Positions 1 through 9,134 of a DNA stretch of 64,000 nucleotides are shown here, in pieces. Source of the DNA: CAZAQK01 sp046344715 (GTDB taxonomy: Bacteria > Pseudomonadota > Alphaproteobacteria > Rickettsiales > SXRF01); contig JBKDKX010000023.1 in NCBI GenBank assembly GCA_046344715.1, positions 1 through 64,000 of the forward strand, in the 5' to 3' direction. The translations under genes were made by a program, and so were the position numbers. Numbering within the stretch: the first letter of the stretch is position 1; each line of letters begins with the position of its first letter. Below the pieces are notes generated by a model. It was not told where the DNA came from. It made no database searches and saw nothing but the letters and a program-made list of their open reading frames with translations.

Positions 1-141
1 GAGATGGATAATGCATGGCAGCAAGTGCCTGCCCAACATCAGAACCAAGTAGATATTGAATCAATACGCGCGCAGATAGCGGCATTTACTCTGCGTGACC
101 GCTTCAAGCGCGACGATGATGATCTGTCGCAGGGGTTTTAA
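1..141 (+). CDS. 3' end of an unidentified gene (partial)
   Basis: Frame 1 is open from the window edge to a TAA at 139-141 and gives about 46 residues ending in a very charged tail (RFKRDDDDLSQGF). The start lies outside the window. The piece is hydrophilic, has no recognisable motif and is too short for a family call. That it is coding rests only on the open frame and the plausible residue composition. Confidence 0.45.
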   Translation, partial: EMDNAWQQVPAQHQNQVDIESIRAQIAAFTLRDRFKRDDDDLSQGF

Positions 142-157
142 TTTTTAGTTGGAATTA

Positions 158-177
158 TGGGGTATTTTTTGGGGTAT
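158..177. repeat. 8-bp direct repeat TGGGGTAT separated by four T
   Basis: TGGGGTAT occurs at 158-165 and again at 170-177 with TTTT between, just after the stop of the partial upstream gene. The rest of the 142-265 gap is AT-rich with no gene I can support. No function is assigned. Confidence 0.5.
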
Positions 178-265
178 CTCTTAACGTAAAATGTATATTA
201 TTATTTAATAGACAGTAGCTTATTGCTCTGATTCGTTAGCGGCTCGAGCACCATTTCCTTACCTT

Positions 266-637
266 TTAATCAATCGGCACGGGTTTTCTGTCGGGCCCAA
301 TGGCGACATACACAAAGCGGCCTTCGGTGATCTTTTCTTTGATCTCTGATTCACGGCGTTCTACATAGGTTTCAACCTTGATGGTCATGCTGGTGCGGCC
401 GACTTTTTCGATATGCGCGTAGCACTCCAGCAAATCACCGATAAATACCGGCTTGTGGAACACAATATTCTCCACTGCCACGGTGACGATACGGTTTTTG
501 GCGCGTTTGCGGGCGGGCACTGCGCCCGCCAAATCCATCATACTTAAAATCCAGCCACCGAACATGTCGCCATCGGCATTCGAATCGGCGGGCATGGCGA
601 GTATTTTAATGGAAGGTTCTTTGAAAGGTTCGGTCAT
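266..637 (-). CDS. acyl-CoA thioesterase, hotdog fold (YciA-like)
   Basis: A 123-residue single hotdog domain, the normal size for YciA-type thioesterases, which hydrolyse acyl-CoA to free acid and CoA in the cytoplasm. The signature N-x-x-GD-x-FGGW lies at residues 20-29 (NADGDMFGGW), containing the acidic catalytic residue, and a GDLLE strand is at 67-71. The start is ATG with an ideal AAAGGAG ribosome site. It is followed on the same strand by the palindromic repeat at 653-745 (which lies 5' of it). Neighbouring acyl-CoA genes suggest a role in acyl-CoA balance, but chain-length specificity cannot be read. Confidence 0.85.
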   Translation of the reverse strand: MTEPFKEPSIKILAMPADSNADGDMFGGWILSMMDLAGAVPARKRAKNRIVTVAVENIVFHKPVFIGDLLECYAHIEKVGRTSMTIKVETYVERRESEIKEKITEGRFVYVAIGPDRKPVPID

Positions 638-652
638 AATTTCTCCTTTTAC

Positions 653-745
653 TCCCTCTCCCTTTTAGGGAGAGGGCGGGGTGAGGGTTATGCATACGGT
701 GACAACCCCCTCACCCTAACCCTCTCCCCCAAGGGGGCGAGGGGA
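653..745. repeat. palindromic repeat element, CCCTCTCCC family (intergenic copy)
   Basis: Composite palindrome: CCCTCTCCC-TTTTA-GGGAGAGGG forms a perfect hairpin at 654-675, and GGGTGAGGG (679-687) pairs with CCCTCACCC (708-716); a third hairpin with CCCCC/GGGGG arms follows near 726-744. It fills the gap between the thioesterase and the SDR. The core CTCCCTTTTAGGGAG recurs inside trmJ at about 58235-58252, so this is a dispersed family. Confidence 0.8.
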
Positions 746-746
746 T

Positions 747-1496
747 TTATCGTGGGCTCATACGCAGTGCGCCATCGAGCCGTACTACTTCGCCATTGAT
801 CGCCATATTCTCTACCATGTGTTTCACCAGCTGCGCAAATTCCTCTGGCCGTACGAGACGTGACGGGAAGGGGATACCGGCTTCAAGGCTTGCTTTTACT
901 TCCGGCGGCATACCGGCCACCATGGGAGTATCGACTGGCCCAGGCGCGATGGCATTGACACGGATGCCAAAGCGGGCGAACTCACGGGCGGCAGGCAGGG
1001 TGAGGGCGACTACACCGCCTTTGGATGCGGCATATGCTGCCTGCCCGATCTGGCCTTCATAGGCGGCGATAGAGGCGGTGTTGATGATGATACCGCGTTC
1101 TTTTTCGGCGAGTTCTGGTGCAGCACTCATGGCGGCTGCGCATAAGCGCATCACGTTGAAGGTACCGATTAAATTCACGCGCACAGCGGATTCAAAATAA
1201 TCGAGTGCCATGGGGGCTTCCTTGCCCAAGATGCGGCCAGCACCGAGTATGCCAGCGCAGTTTACTACGATGCGCGGTGTGCCTGCTTTGGCGATGGCAG
1301 CTTTTACACTTGCCTCACTCGTCACATCGCATTCAATGGCCATGCCGCCGGTTTCTTTGGCCACGGCTTCGGCTGCGACAAGATTGCGATCCAGCAGCGC
1401 GACTTTCGCACCGCCTGCGGCTAGCACTCTGGCTGTTGCTGCACCAAGGCCAGAACCGCCGCCAGTGATGAGGGCTATGTTGTTTTTTAGTTGCAT
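747..1496 (-). CDS. SDR dehydrogenase, 3-hydroxyacyl-CoA dehydrogenase type 2-like
   Basis: A 249-residue classical short-chain dehydrogenase. The NAD(P)-binding glycine motif TGGGSGLG is at residues 11-18, NCAG at 79-82, the catalytic Ser near 142 and the YAASK active site with Tyr155 and Lys159. The residue pattern resembles type-2 3-hydroxyacyl-CoA dehydrogenases (HSD17B10-like), which oxidise 3-hydroxyacyl-CoA including 2-methyl-3-hydroxybutyryl-CoA in isoleucine breakdown. I chose the ATG at 1496 because GGAGAAAG lies just upstream; a longer reading from 1517 would begin inside a palindromic repeat. It sits next to an acyl-CoA dehydrogenase and a thiolase, consistent with branched-chain beta-oxidation. 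Confidence 0.85.
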   Translation of the reverse strand: MQLKNNIALITGGGSGLGAATARVLAAGGAKVALLDRNLVAAEAVAKETGGMAIECDVTSEASVKAAIAKAGTPRIVVNCAGILGAGRILGKEAPMALDYFESAVRVNLIGTFNVMRLCAAAMSAAPELAEKERGIIINTASIAAYEGQIGQAAYAASKGGVVALTLPAAREFARFGIRVNAIAPGPVDTPMVAGMPPEVKASLEAGIPFPSRLVRPEEFAQLVKHMVENMAINGEVVRLDGALRMSPR

Positions 1497-1512
1497 TCTT
1501 TCTCCTAACTTT

Positions 1513-1597
1513 GTCATCCCCGCCTTGTGCGGGGATCTAGAGCCACACGGCAGGTTTTACCATTTGTCCCTAGACCCCCGAATAAATCGGGGGTGAC
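1513..1597. repeat. palindromic repeat element, GTCATCCCC family
   Basis: GTCATCCCC at 1513-1521 pairs with GGGGGTGAC at 1589-1597 with one mismatch; inside are CCCCG-CCTTGTG-CGGGG and CCCCCG-AATAAAT-CGGGGG hairpins. Related copies lie at 20785-20862, 22321-22345, 58574-58642 and 63286-63356. It fills the gap between the SDR and the acyl-CoA dehydrogenase. Confidence 0.8.
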
Positions 1598-1599
1598 GA

Positions 1600-2730
1600 T
1601 TATTCTAACGCCCGGCTGATGATGATACGCTGCACATCTGATGTGCCTTCATAGATCTGTGCCACGCGCACGTCGCGGCAGATGCGCTCGATGGGGAAAT
1701 CCTTCAGATACCCATAGCCACCGAGTGTCTGCATGGCGCCTGAGCATACGCGTTCGGCCATTTCGGAGGCAAAGAGCTTCGCCATGCATGCTTCTTTCAG
1801 GCATGGCAGGTTTGCATCACGAAGCGCGCAGGCATGGTGCAGCAGCTGGCGCGCGGCTTCCAGCTCAGTTGCCATATCGGCAAGGCGGAATGATACGGCC
1901 TGATGGCCAAAGATGGGTTTGCCGAAGGCTTCACGTTCCTTGCTGTAAGGCAGGGCGCATTCCAGTGCGGCGCGCGCCATGCCGATGCACTGTGAGGCAA
2001 TGCCGATGCGTCCACCTTCAAGGTTGGAAAGGGCGATTTTATATCCGTCACCCTCTTTGCCCAGCAGGTGCGTGGCGGGAATTTTCATGTCGGTGAATAA
2101 AAGCTGCGCGGTGTCGGACGATGTCTGACCCATCTTGTCTTCAACCTTTGGCACGCTATATCCGGGCGTATTGGTGGTTAAGATGAAAGCGGAAATACCT
2201 TTCTTGCCAGCCGCCTTATCGGTTACCGCAAATACTATCGCGATATCGGCATATTTGCCGGAGGTGATGAACTGCTTGGTGCCATTCAGCACATAATGAT
2301 CGCCTTGCTTCTGGGCAGTGCAGCGCAGGGCGGCGGCATCTGAGCCGGCCTGAGGCTCGGAGAGTGCGAAGGCACCGAGTATTTTGCCTTGGGCAAGCGG
2401 GGTCAGGAATTCTTTCTTCTGCCAGTCATTGCCGAATTTCAGAAGGCCTGCACCTACCAGTGAATTCTGTACGCTGACGATGGTAGACATCGCACCATCC
2501 GCTGCAGCGATTTCTTCAATGGCCAGTGCCATGGATATATAATCCGCTCCTGCGCCGCCATATTCTTCAGGGATGATCATACCCATCAGCCCAAGTTCGC
2601 CGAGTGCTTTTACTTCTTCAGTGGGAAAACGCGCTTCTTCATCGCGCTTGGCGGCACCCGGTGCAAGCTGGCCACGTGCAAAATCCCGCGCGGTTTCCTG
2701 GATCATTTGTTGAGTTTCGGTAAGAATCAC
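1600..2730 (-). CDS. acyl-CoA dehydrogenase
   Basis: A 376-residue FAD-dependent acyl-CoA dehydrogenase of full length, passing electrons to ETF. The FAD/substrate signature FALSEPQAGSDA lies near residues 135-147, and the second signature near the C terminus carries the catalytic Glu at 361 in YEGTSDVQ, the position used by short- and medium-chain enzymes. The start is GTG with AGAGGG upstream. It lies between the SDR and the thiolase, so together the three could run oxidation, dehydrogenation and thiolysis of a short or branched acyl-CoA. Substrate cannot be told; short/branched-chain acyl-CoA is an inference from context. Confidence 0.88.
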   Translation of the reverse strand: MILTETQQMIQETARDFARGQLAPGAAKRDEEARFPTEEVKALGELGLMGMIIPEEYGGAGADYISMALAIEEIAAADGAMSTIVSVQNSLVGAGLLKFGNDWQKKEFLTPLAQGKILGAFALSEPQAGSDAAALRCTAQKQGDHYVLNGTKQFITSGKYADIAIVFAVTDKAAGKKGISAFILTTNTPGYSVPKVEDKMGQTSSDTAQLLFTDMKIPATHLLGKEGDGYKIALSNLEGGRIGIASQCIGMARAALECALPYSKEREAFGKPIFGHQAVSFRLADMATELEAARQLLHHACALRDANLPCLKEACMAKLFASEMAERVCSGAMQTLGGYGYLKDFPIERICRDVRVAQIYEGTSDVQRIIISRALE

Positions 2731-2800
2731 CTTTAGTCCCTCTGATTTGCATGATTATTGTTAAGAGTTTATAATTAGTTTGAACATACAGGAGTTGTTA

Positions 2801-2953
2801 ATGAAAATGCTAGAAATTTTACATCAATATCTTTACCAAGAATGGAAAAAATCGTTTCGTGGGGAATCAAAGAAACCACTGGGTTTGATTGAGCAAGAAA
2901 TGTCAATGTGTGAAGGGATTTGGCATTTCCTTTGGGTAACAACTGTAAAGTAA
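2801..2953 (+). CDS. small ORF, 50 residues, unknown
   Basis: ATG to TAA encodes 50 residues (starts MKMLEILHQYLYQEWKK). CAGGAG lies 7-8 bases upstream of the ATG, a good ribosome site, preceded by an AT-rich stretch. It sits alone on the plus strand between two minus-strand genes, and ends 1 base before the thiolase stop. The product is amphipathic, Trp/Tyr-rich and without a signal peptide. It is AT-richer than its neighbours. I do not recognise it; the ribosome site is the main reason to list it. Confidence 0.45.
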   Translation: MKMLEILHQYLYQEWKKSFRGESKKPLGLIEQEMSMCEGIWHFLWVTTVK

Positions 2954-2954
2954 T

Positions 2955-4139
2955 TTACAACTTCTCCACCGCCATCGCTACTGCCTCACCACCGCCGATG
3001 CAGAGCCCGGCCATGCCACGTTTCTTGCCGTATTTCTCCATGGCATTCAGGAGTGTGACGAGTATACGCGCGCCGGATGCGCCGATGGGATGGCCAAGTG
3101 CACAGGCACCGCCATGCACGTTTACTTTCTCATGTGGCAGGCCGAGATCATGCATGGCGGCCATGGTAACAAGCGCGAACGCTTCGTTGATTTCAAAGAG
3201 GTCAACATCCTTCAAATTCCAGCCGGTTTTTTCGGAAAGTTTTTTGAATGCGCCGACGGGTGCAGTGGTGAACCATGCTGGGGCTTGTGCGTGGCTGGCA
3301 TGCCCAACAATACGGGCGAGGGGTTTTATGCCGCGCTTTTCAGCATCAGATTCGCGCATGAGTATCAACGCTGCCGCACCATCGGAAATAGAACTGGCAT
3401 TGGCGGCGGTAACGGTGCCGTCTTTCGCGAAGGCAGGCTTCAGGGTTGGAATCTTGGCAGGGTCGGCCTTTCCAGGCTGTTCATCGACTGCAATTTCTGT
3501 GTCGCCTTTTTTCCCTTTGATAGTTATGGGGATAATTTCAGCGGAAAAACTGCCATCGGTGGAGGCTTTTTTAGCGCGCTCCAGCGAGGTGATGGCAAAT
3601 TTATCCTGAGCGTCGCGGGTGAACTGGTAATGCTGCGCGCAGGTTTCTGCGAATACGCCCATGAGTTTGCCTTTGTCATACGCATCTTCAAGGCCATCGA
3701 AGAACATATGGTCTTTGATTTCGCCGTGTCCCATGCGATAACCGCCGCGGGCTTTTGCAAGCAGGTATGGGGCATTCGTCATGCTTTCCATGCCGCCTGC
3801 CACCACAATGTTTGAAGTGCCTGCCGCAATCGCATCATGCGCAAGCATCACCGCTTTCATACCGGATCCGCACACTTTGCTGACCGTAGTGCAGGGTGTT
3901 GCTTCAGTAAGGCCAGCACCAAGTACAGCTTGGCGTGCAGGCGCCTGGCCAACACCAGCGGAGAGCACACAGCCTATATAGGCTTCATCAATGGCATCTG
4001 CCGCGAGGCCTGAGCGTTTCAGAGCCGCGCTGATGGCAGCCGAGCCAAGCTGGGGGGCTGCCATATCCTTGAAATCGCCCTGAAATCCGCCCATGGGGGT
4101 ACGCGCACCGGATACGATAACGATGGAATCTTTGGTCAT
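2955..4139 (-). CDS. acetyl-CoA C-acetyltransferase (thiolase)
   Basis: A 394-residue thiolase, the usual length. The nucleophilic Cys90 is in VSKVCGSG, the general base region HPIG has His350, and the second active cysteine is Cys380 in GLCIGGGEA. It condenses or cleaves acyl-CoA/acetyl-CoA in the cytoplasm; in this neighbourhood thiolysis of acetoacetyl-CoA or 2-methylacetoacetyl-CoA is the likely direction, since HMG-CoA lyase two genes upstream yields acetoacetate. Start is ATG preceded by AAAGGAAA. It is probably co-transcribed with the upstream indolepyruvate oxidoreductase (24-base gap). Confidence 0.92.
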   Translation of the reverse strand: MTKDSIVIVSGARTPMGGFQGDFKDMAAPQLGSAAISAALKRSGLAADAIDEAYIGCVLSAGVGQAPARQAVLGAGLTEATPCTTVSKVCGSGMKAVMLAHDAIAAGTSNIVVAGGMESMTNAPYLLAKARGGYRMGHGEIKDHMFFDGLEDAYDKGKLMGVFAETCAQHYQFTRDAQDKFAITSLERAKKASTDGSFSAEIIPITIKGKKGDTEIAVDEQPGKADPAKIPTLKPAFAKDGTVTAANASSISDGAAALILMRESDAEKRGIKPLARIVGHASHAQAPAWFTTAPVGAFKKLSEKTGWNLKDVDLFEINEAFALVTMAAMHDLGLPHEKVNVHGGACALGHPIGASGARILVTLLNAMEKYGKKRGMAGLCIGGGEAVAMAVEKL

Positions 4140-4163
4140 GAGGTTTCCTTTCCTCTTATAAAG

Positions 4164-7100
4164 TTATGCAGCCTTTTTCTGTGTTCGCGTAACGCCGTTT
4201 TCCAACATGGCGCGAAGCTCAAGGCGGCGTTTCCCAGCCTTGTGCATATTCGCTTCTTTTACTGGACCGTAGCCGCGAATGTCATCTGGCACAGAAAGTA
4301 ATTCTGCGCAGATATCGGCATTATCCTTGCTGAGCATTTTTTGCACCAGCGCTATATCCGCTTCGTAATCGGCAATCAGTTGACGTTCAGCGCGGCGGTC
4401 TTTGTGATAGCCGAAAATATCGAATGCCGTGCCGCGCAGGAATTTGAACTTCGCAAGCAGGCCGAATGCAGGCAGCATCCATGCGCCGAACTCACGTTTC
4501 TTCGGACGGCCTGTTGCAGGGTCATTCTGTTCCATGATGGGTGGTGCCAGATTGAAGCGCAGCTTGTAATCACCTTGGAAGGTGGCTTTCAGCTCTTTGA
4601 TAAACTGGCCATTGGAATACAGGCGCGCCACTTCATATTCGTCTTTGTATGCCAGTAACTTGTGGTAATAGCGGGCGGCTGCTTCGGTGACGACATTGCT
4701 TTGCAGTTTTTCCTCGATCGCCTTAATGCCAGCAATCGCCGTAGAATAACGTTCTGCATATGTTGCATTCTGATACGCGGTGAGGAAAGATACGCGTTTA
4801 GAGATAATATCTTCCAGCGTTTGAGCGATGGGTTCAGCATCTGCTTCGCCCTTTACTTCGCCCATCATTTTTTCGATAGCCTGTGGGTTTTGTGCAGCAA
4901 GGCGACCGAAGTTAAATGCTTTCTTATTAGAATTGATGGCGACGCCGTTTAGCTCAATAGCACGTTCGATACTTGCGCGGGAAAGTGGCACTAAGCCTTT
5001 TTGCCATGCATAGCCGAGCATAAACACGTTGGTGGCGATTTCATCACCCATCAGCACCATGGCATAGGAAGATGCAGGCACAAAATGCTGGCCGCCTTTT
5101 ACGGTTGCGCTCAGGATTTCATTCTTCACCTGTTCGGCGTGGAAATCCACGTTGTTGTTAGTCACAAAATCAGCAACGGGTGTGTTGTCGGTATTGATGA
5201 CGGCCTTGGTACGTTCAGGATTCAGTGTTTCATGAGCGGTTTTACCGACGGATGCCACCACATCGCACGCGAGTAATAAGTCAGAACCGCCGGTAGTGAT
5301 GTGGCCGGTGCTGATGGAATCAAGGCTGTTGGCAAGACGCACATGTGAAAGCACCTCGCCACCTTTTTGCGCCAGACCTGTCTGGTCGAGCACGCGGCAA
5401 TGCTTGCCTTCAAGGTGCGAGGCCATACCAAGCAATGCACCTACGGTGAGTACACCCGTGCCGCCGATACCGGTCACCATGATGTTATACGATTCCGCGC
5501 CCATTTCCGGCACTTTGGCTTCGGGCAGGGAGGCAAACATGTCATCCACTGAGCCAGCCTTGGTTTTTTTGGGCTCGCCGCCCAATACGGTCACGAAAGA
5601 TGGACAGAAACCTTTCAGGCAGCTGAAATCCTTGTTGCAGGCAGACTGGTTGATGGTGCGTTTGCGGCCAAATTCAGTCTCCACTGGCTGTACTGCCATG
5701 CAGTTGGATTGCACTGAGCAATCGCCGCAGCCTTCGCACACGGCTTTGTTGATAAAGATGCGCTTGGCGGGATCAGGATATTTTCCACGTTTGCGGCGGC
5801 GGCGCTTTTCAGCGGCACAGGTCTGGTCATAAATAATAATGGTGGTACCTGGGGTTTCGCGTGCTTCTTTCTGGGTGGCGTCCATCCATGCGCGATGCAG
5901 TATTTTCACCTCACTTGGGATAAGGCTGCGATCATTATAGTATTCAGGATTTTCGGTGACGATCCAGCATTTAGACACGCCCTCGGCCATCACCTGCTGC
6001 GCCACGCGGTATACTGGCATTTCGCCATCCACAGCCTGACCGCCGGTCATCGCCACCGCATCGTTATACAAAATCTTGTACGTAATATTTATCTTCGCGG
6101 CAATCGCCTGACGAATGGCAAGCAAACCGGAATGGAAATAGGTGCCATCGCCGAGATTGGCAAAGATATGTTTGGTGTCGCTAAATGGTGCAGCGCCTAC
6201 CCAAGGCACGCCTTCACCCCCCATCTGAGTACATAAATAGGAACTGCGATCCATCCACTGCACCATGTAATGGCAGCCAATGCCGACCATGGCCACGCTA
6301 CCTTCCGGCACTTTGGTGGAGGTGTTGTGCGGGCAGCCCGCGCAGTAATAGGGCTTACGCAAGCTGGGTGGCAGGTAGCCTTTCTCACGCGCGTTGAAGT
6401 CGTCGTAAAATTTCAGCGCTTTTGCTACTTTTTCGTTATTGTAAAAACGCTCGAGTCGCTTAGCGATGACATGGGTGACCATGCCAACCGAATGGTCATT
6501 TTCCAGCGGCAGCAGCTTCTCACCTTTTTCATCATATTTGCCAACGATGGTGGCGGGGCGTTTTCCTGCCTCAAGGTTATACACATATTGCTTGAGCTGG
6601 AATTCGATGAATTCGCGCTTTTCTTCTACAATCAGCACTTCTTCAAGCCCCTCAACAGCGGCGCGAATTCCTTGCGGTTCAAGTGGCCAAGGCATACCAA
6701 CCTTGTAAACGCGCAAGCCAATATCACGTGCGACCTCATCAGTAATGCCTAAATCAATCAATGCCTGACGCACGTCGCCATACGACTTGCCGGCGGTGAT
6801 AATACCAATGCGTGGCTTCGGCGAATCCATCACGATGCGGTCGATGTTATTCTTTCGAGCAAAGGCATGACAGGCAAACAGTTTGTAATTCTGCAGGCGC
6901 CAGTCAATATCGCGCGGCACATCATTTAAGCGGATATGCACACCACCTGGCGGCATGGTAAATTCCGCATCGGTGGGTATCTGTATGTCACGCTGTTCTG
7001 GTGTGAGGTCTACCGTGCCGGAGGTTTCTACCGTGGCAGTGGTTACTTTGAGTGCCGTCCAGCATCCGGAGAAGCGGCTCATGGCGATGCCGAGCAGACC

Positions 7101-7661
7101 GTATTCCACGTATTCAGCAAGACTCGCTGGATACAGCATTGGCATCTGCATGGCAGACAGTACGTGGTCGCTCTGACAGGAAAGCGTGGAGGATTTGCAG
7201 CCATGGTCATCACCCACAATGGCGAGTACGCCGCCTTTTGGCGCGGTGCCGTTGGCATTGGCGTGGCGCATCACGTCGATGGAGCGGTCAACACCCGGAG
7301 CCTTGCCGTACCATATACCAAACACACCGTCTTTCTTGGCGTCTGGCAGTAAATTTACCTGCTGAGTGCCCCACACGGCGGTGGCGGCTAAGTCTTCGTT
7401 CACGCCTGGCAGGAACACAATATCCATGTTTTTGTAATAGCGGTTGGCATGTGCCAGTTCACGGTCGAATGCGCCCAGTGGGGATCCGCGATAACCAGAG
7501 ATGAAGCCGCCGGTATTGAGGCCAGCCGCCATATCACGCCGTTTCTGCACAATGGCAATACGCGCCAATGCCTGCAAGCCAGACATAAATGCCTGCCCGC
7601 TTTCCAGCGTAAATTTATCGTCCAGCGAAACATCTTTAAATTTGAGCGCGGCTTGTGCCAT
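4164..7661 (-). CDS. indolepyruvate:ferredoxin oxidoreductase, fused alpha-gamma chain
   Basis: A 1165-residue single-chain 2-oxoacid:ferredoxin oxidoreductase of the kind common in proteobacteria. The N-terminal half holds the TPP-dependent catalytic domains (for example GIGCHYM and NLGDGTYFHSG in the middle), followed by a ferredoxin-like cysteine cluster (CEGCGDC... and a second Cys-rich CLKGFC run) and the C-terminal gamma domain beginning near MVTGIGGTGV. It converts arylpyruvates, and in related enzymes branched 2-oxoacids, to acyl-CoA with reduction of ferredoxin, which would feed the acyl-CoA enzymes beside it. I start at ATG 7661 (MAQAALKFKD) with GGA upstream, rather than a longer frame from 7715 that begins with unrelated residues. 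Confidence 0.9.
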   Translation of the reverse strand: MAQAALKFKDVSLDDKFTLESGQAFMSGLQALARIAIVQKRRDMAAGLNTGGFISGYRGSPLGAFDRELAHANRYYKNMDIVFLPGVNEDLAATAVWGTQQVNLLPDAKKDGVFGIWYGKAPGVDRSIDVMRHANANGTAPKGGVLAIVGDDHGCKSSTLSCQSDHVLSAMQMPMLYPASLAEYVEYGLLGIAMSRFSGCWTALKVTTATVETSGTVDLTPEQRDIQIPTDAEFTMPPGGVHIRLNDVPRDIDWRLQNYKLFACHAFARKNNIDRIVMDSPKPRIGIITAGKSYGDVRQALIDLGITDEVARDIGLRVYKVGMPWPLEPQGIRAAVEGLEEVLIVEEKREFIEFQLKQYVYNLEAGKRPATIVGKYDEKGEKLLPLENDHSVGMVTHVIAKRLERFYNNEKVAKALKFYDDFNAREKGYLPPSLRKPYYCAGCPHNTSTKVPEGSVAMVGIGCHYMVQWMDRSSYLCTQMGGEGVPWVGAAPFSDTKHIFANLGDGTYFHSGLLAIRQAIAAKINITYKILYNDAVAMTGGQAVDGEMPVYRVAQQVMAEGVSKCWIVTENPEYYNDRSLIPSEVKILHRAWMDATQKEARETPGTTIIIYDQTCAAEKRRRRKRGKYPDPAKRIFINKAVCEGCGDCSVQSNCMAVQPVETEFGRKRTINQSACNKDFSCLKGFCPSFVTVLGGEPKKTKAGSVDDMFASLPEAKVPEMGAESYNIMVTGIGGTGVLTVGALLGMASHLEGKHCRVLDQTGLAQKGGEVLSHVRLANSLDSISTGHITTGGSDLLLACDVVASVGKTAHETLNPERTKAVINTDNTPVADFVTNNNVDFHAEQVKNEILSATVKGGQHFVPASSYAMVLMGDEIATNVFMLGYAWQKGLVPLSRASIERAIELNGVAINSNKKAFNFGRLAAQNPQAIEKMMGEVKGEADAEPIAQTLEDIISKRVSFLTAYQNATYAERYSTAIAGIKAIEEKLQSNVVTEAAARYYHKLLAYKDEYEVARLYSNGQFIKELKATFQGDYKLRFNLAPPIMEQNDPATGRPKKREFGAWMLPAFGLLAKFKFLRGTAFDIFGYHKDRRAERQLIADYEADIALVQKMLSKDNADICAELLSVPDDIRGYGPVKEANMHKAGKRRLELRAMLENGVTRTQKKAA

Positions 7662-7743
7662 GTGTATTCCTGATATATACAGTTTTCCGGCTGATAAAAA
7701 CCATGAAACGGGCAAATTTGGAAGCGAATTCTAGCCTAATTCT

Positions 7744-8625
7744 TCAGGCGGCGGTTTTGCCCAGTTTGCTATGGATAAAGGCGGCTGCTTTTTGCAATGC
7801 AGCAGGGTTGGTAATGGCGCAGGTCAGTTTTTTTGCAGCGCACCATTCTATGAGTGCTTCCATCGGCAAGTTGCCCTTCGGGCTGTTGGCATAGGGGCAG
7901 CCGCCGAGGCCACCCGCTGCAGCATCAAATGTGCGGATGCCGAGAGTATAAGATGCATCTACATTGGCGATGGCCGAGCCGAACGTGTCATGAAAATGCA
8001 TGGCCACTTTGGCAAGCGGGATGTCCGCGGCGATGAGGGTAGGGATGAGTTCTTTCACCATCTCCGGTTTGCCGATGCCGGTGGTGTCGCCCAGTGATAC
8101 TTCAAAACAGCCAGCATCCAGCAGTTGCTTGCTGCGGCGGGCGACTTCTTTGGGTGAGAAGGGTAGGTCTGTATAGCCAAATACATTGGAGATATAACCA
8201 CGCACACGCATGCCAGAGGCGAGAGCTTCTTTGACAACGGGGACGATGGCGGTGAAAGATTCCTCCACCGTCTGGTTGATGTTGGCTTTGGAGAAGGCTT
8301 CGGAGACGGCAAGGAATATCGCCACCTCCTTCGCCTTAATGGATTTGGCGCGCTCAAGGCCTTTGAGGTTAGGCACTAGGTAAGAAAAAATAACCTGCGG
8401 AAATTCTTTTTCGATGGGGGCAAGGAGTTCTGCCACTTCGCCAGAATTGGCCATTGCCACGACTTTGGGATGCACGAAGCTGCCCGCCTCAATGCGCGTT
8501 AGTCCTGTTTCCGCCAACATACGGATAAAGAAAACTTTGTCGGTAGCGGAAAGCTGCGCTGCATTTTTTTCGTTCTGCAGCCCGTCCCGCGCGCTGACGT
8601 CTACCAGTTCGATATCGAAGGTCAT
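7744..8625 (-). CDS. mvaB: hydroxymethylglutaryl-CoA lyase
   Basis: A 293-residue TIM-barrel lyase that cleaves HMG-CoA to acetoacetate and acetyl-CoA, the last step of leucine breakdown. The metal/substrate motif SARDGLQNE is at residues 11-19, HFHDTFG (metal-binding histidines) near 200, and the flexible catalytic-Cys loop GGLGGCPYA near 233-241, diverging after it (ANSPKGN instead of the usual A-x-G-A-S-G-N). Its ATG overlaps the stop of the biotin-carrier gene by four bases (ATGA), so the two are translationally coupled. Length and motifs are normal. Confidence 0.93.
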   Translation of the reverse strand: MTFDIELVDVSARDGLQNEKNAAQLSATDKVFFIRMLAETGLTRIEAGSFVHPKVVAMANSGEVAELLAPIEKEFPQVIFSYLVPNLKGLERAKSIKAKEVAIFLAVSEAFSKANINQTVEESFTAIVPVVKEALASGMRVRGYISNVFGYTDLPFSPKEVARRSKQLLDAGCFEVSLGDTTGIGKPEMVKELIPTLIAADIPLAKVAMHFHDTFGSAIANVDASYTLGIRTFDAAAGGLGGCPYANSPKGNLPMEALIEWCAAKKLTCAITNPAALQKAAAFIHSKLGKTAA

Positions 8626-9134
8626 GAGTTCTTCTCTGCGGTGAGCTTTACCAGCTCAGTACCCTCGGTAATCATCTCGCCTTCTTTTACCAGTATGGCA
8701 TCCACCGTAGCATCGCCACCGGCAGAAAGCGTGGTTTGTAGCTTCATCGCTTCCATGACAGCTACAGGCTGTCCGGCTGTAACCTTGTCACCTTTTTTCA
8801 CCAGAATCTGGCGCACAAGCCCGGGCATCGGCGCACGTGGAGAGAGTTCTGCTTGTCCACCAGAAGAGCTGACAATAGCCGCAAGTTCGCTTACCTTGGC
8901 AGCTAAATTTCCCAGCTGGATATTTTTGGCGTTTTTGCCTTGCCACGCTGAGCCGCTGACGCGCTGCCATACGCCGTGCGTCATCTCCTGTTCGAGCAGG
9001 TAGGAGCTGTCCGGCAGGCGGTGGCTGCGGAAGTTATAGATTTTTCCGTCAAGCGTAAAAGACACGCCATTCTTATTGCGTGCTACATTTTCAAGCGTAA
9101 CCGGAGAACCGTTGATATGCAGAGTGGTTTTCAT
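8622..9134 (-). CDS. biotin carrier half of methylcrotonyl-CoA carboxylase alpha chain
   Basis: A 170-residue protein with a C-terminal biotinyl domain: APMPG near 101-105 and the biotin attachment motif EAMKLQ with Lys131 (Leu replaces the usual Met after Lys). The first 90 residues match in position the BT linker domain that joins carboxylase and carrier in MccA/LiuD. The start is taken at ATG 9134, which overlaps the stop of the biotin carboxylase by four bases (ATGA); no other start fits. Normally this and the preceding gene form one chain of about 660 residues, so this appears to be a split subunit. It would carry CO2 from the carboxylase to the beta chain encoded at 12026-13636. Confidence 0.88.
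   Translation of the reverse strand: MKTTLHINGSPVTLENVARNKNGVSFTLDGKIYNFRSHRLPDSSYLLEQEMTHGVWQRVSGSAWQGKNAKNIQLGNLAAKVSELAAIVSSSGGQAELSPRAPMPGLVRQILVKKGDKVTAGQPVAVMEAMKLQTTLSAGGDATVDAILVKEGEMITEGTELVKLTAEKNS

Noticed and set aside
2920..3815. plus-strand ORFs of more than 220 residues opposite the thiolase
   Set aside because: They mirror the thiolase codons, including the active-site regions; no signals of their own.
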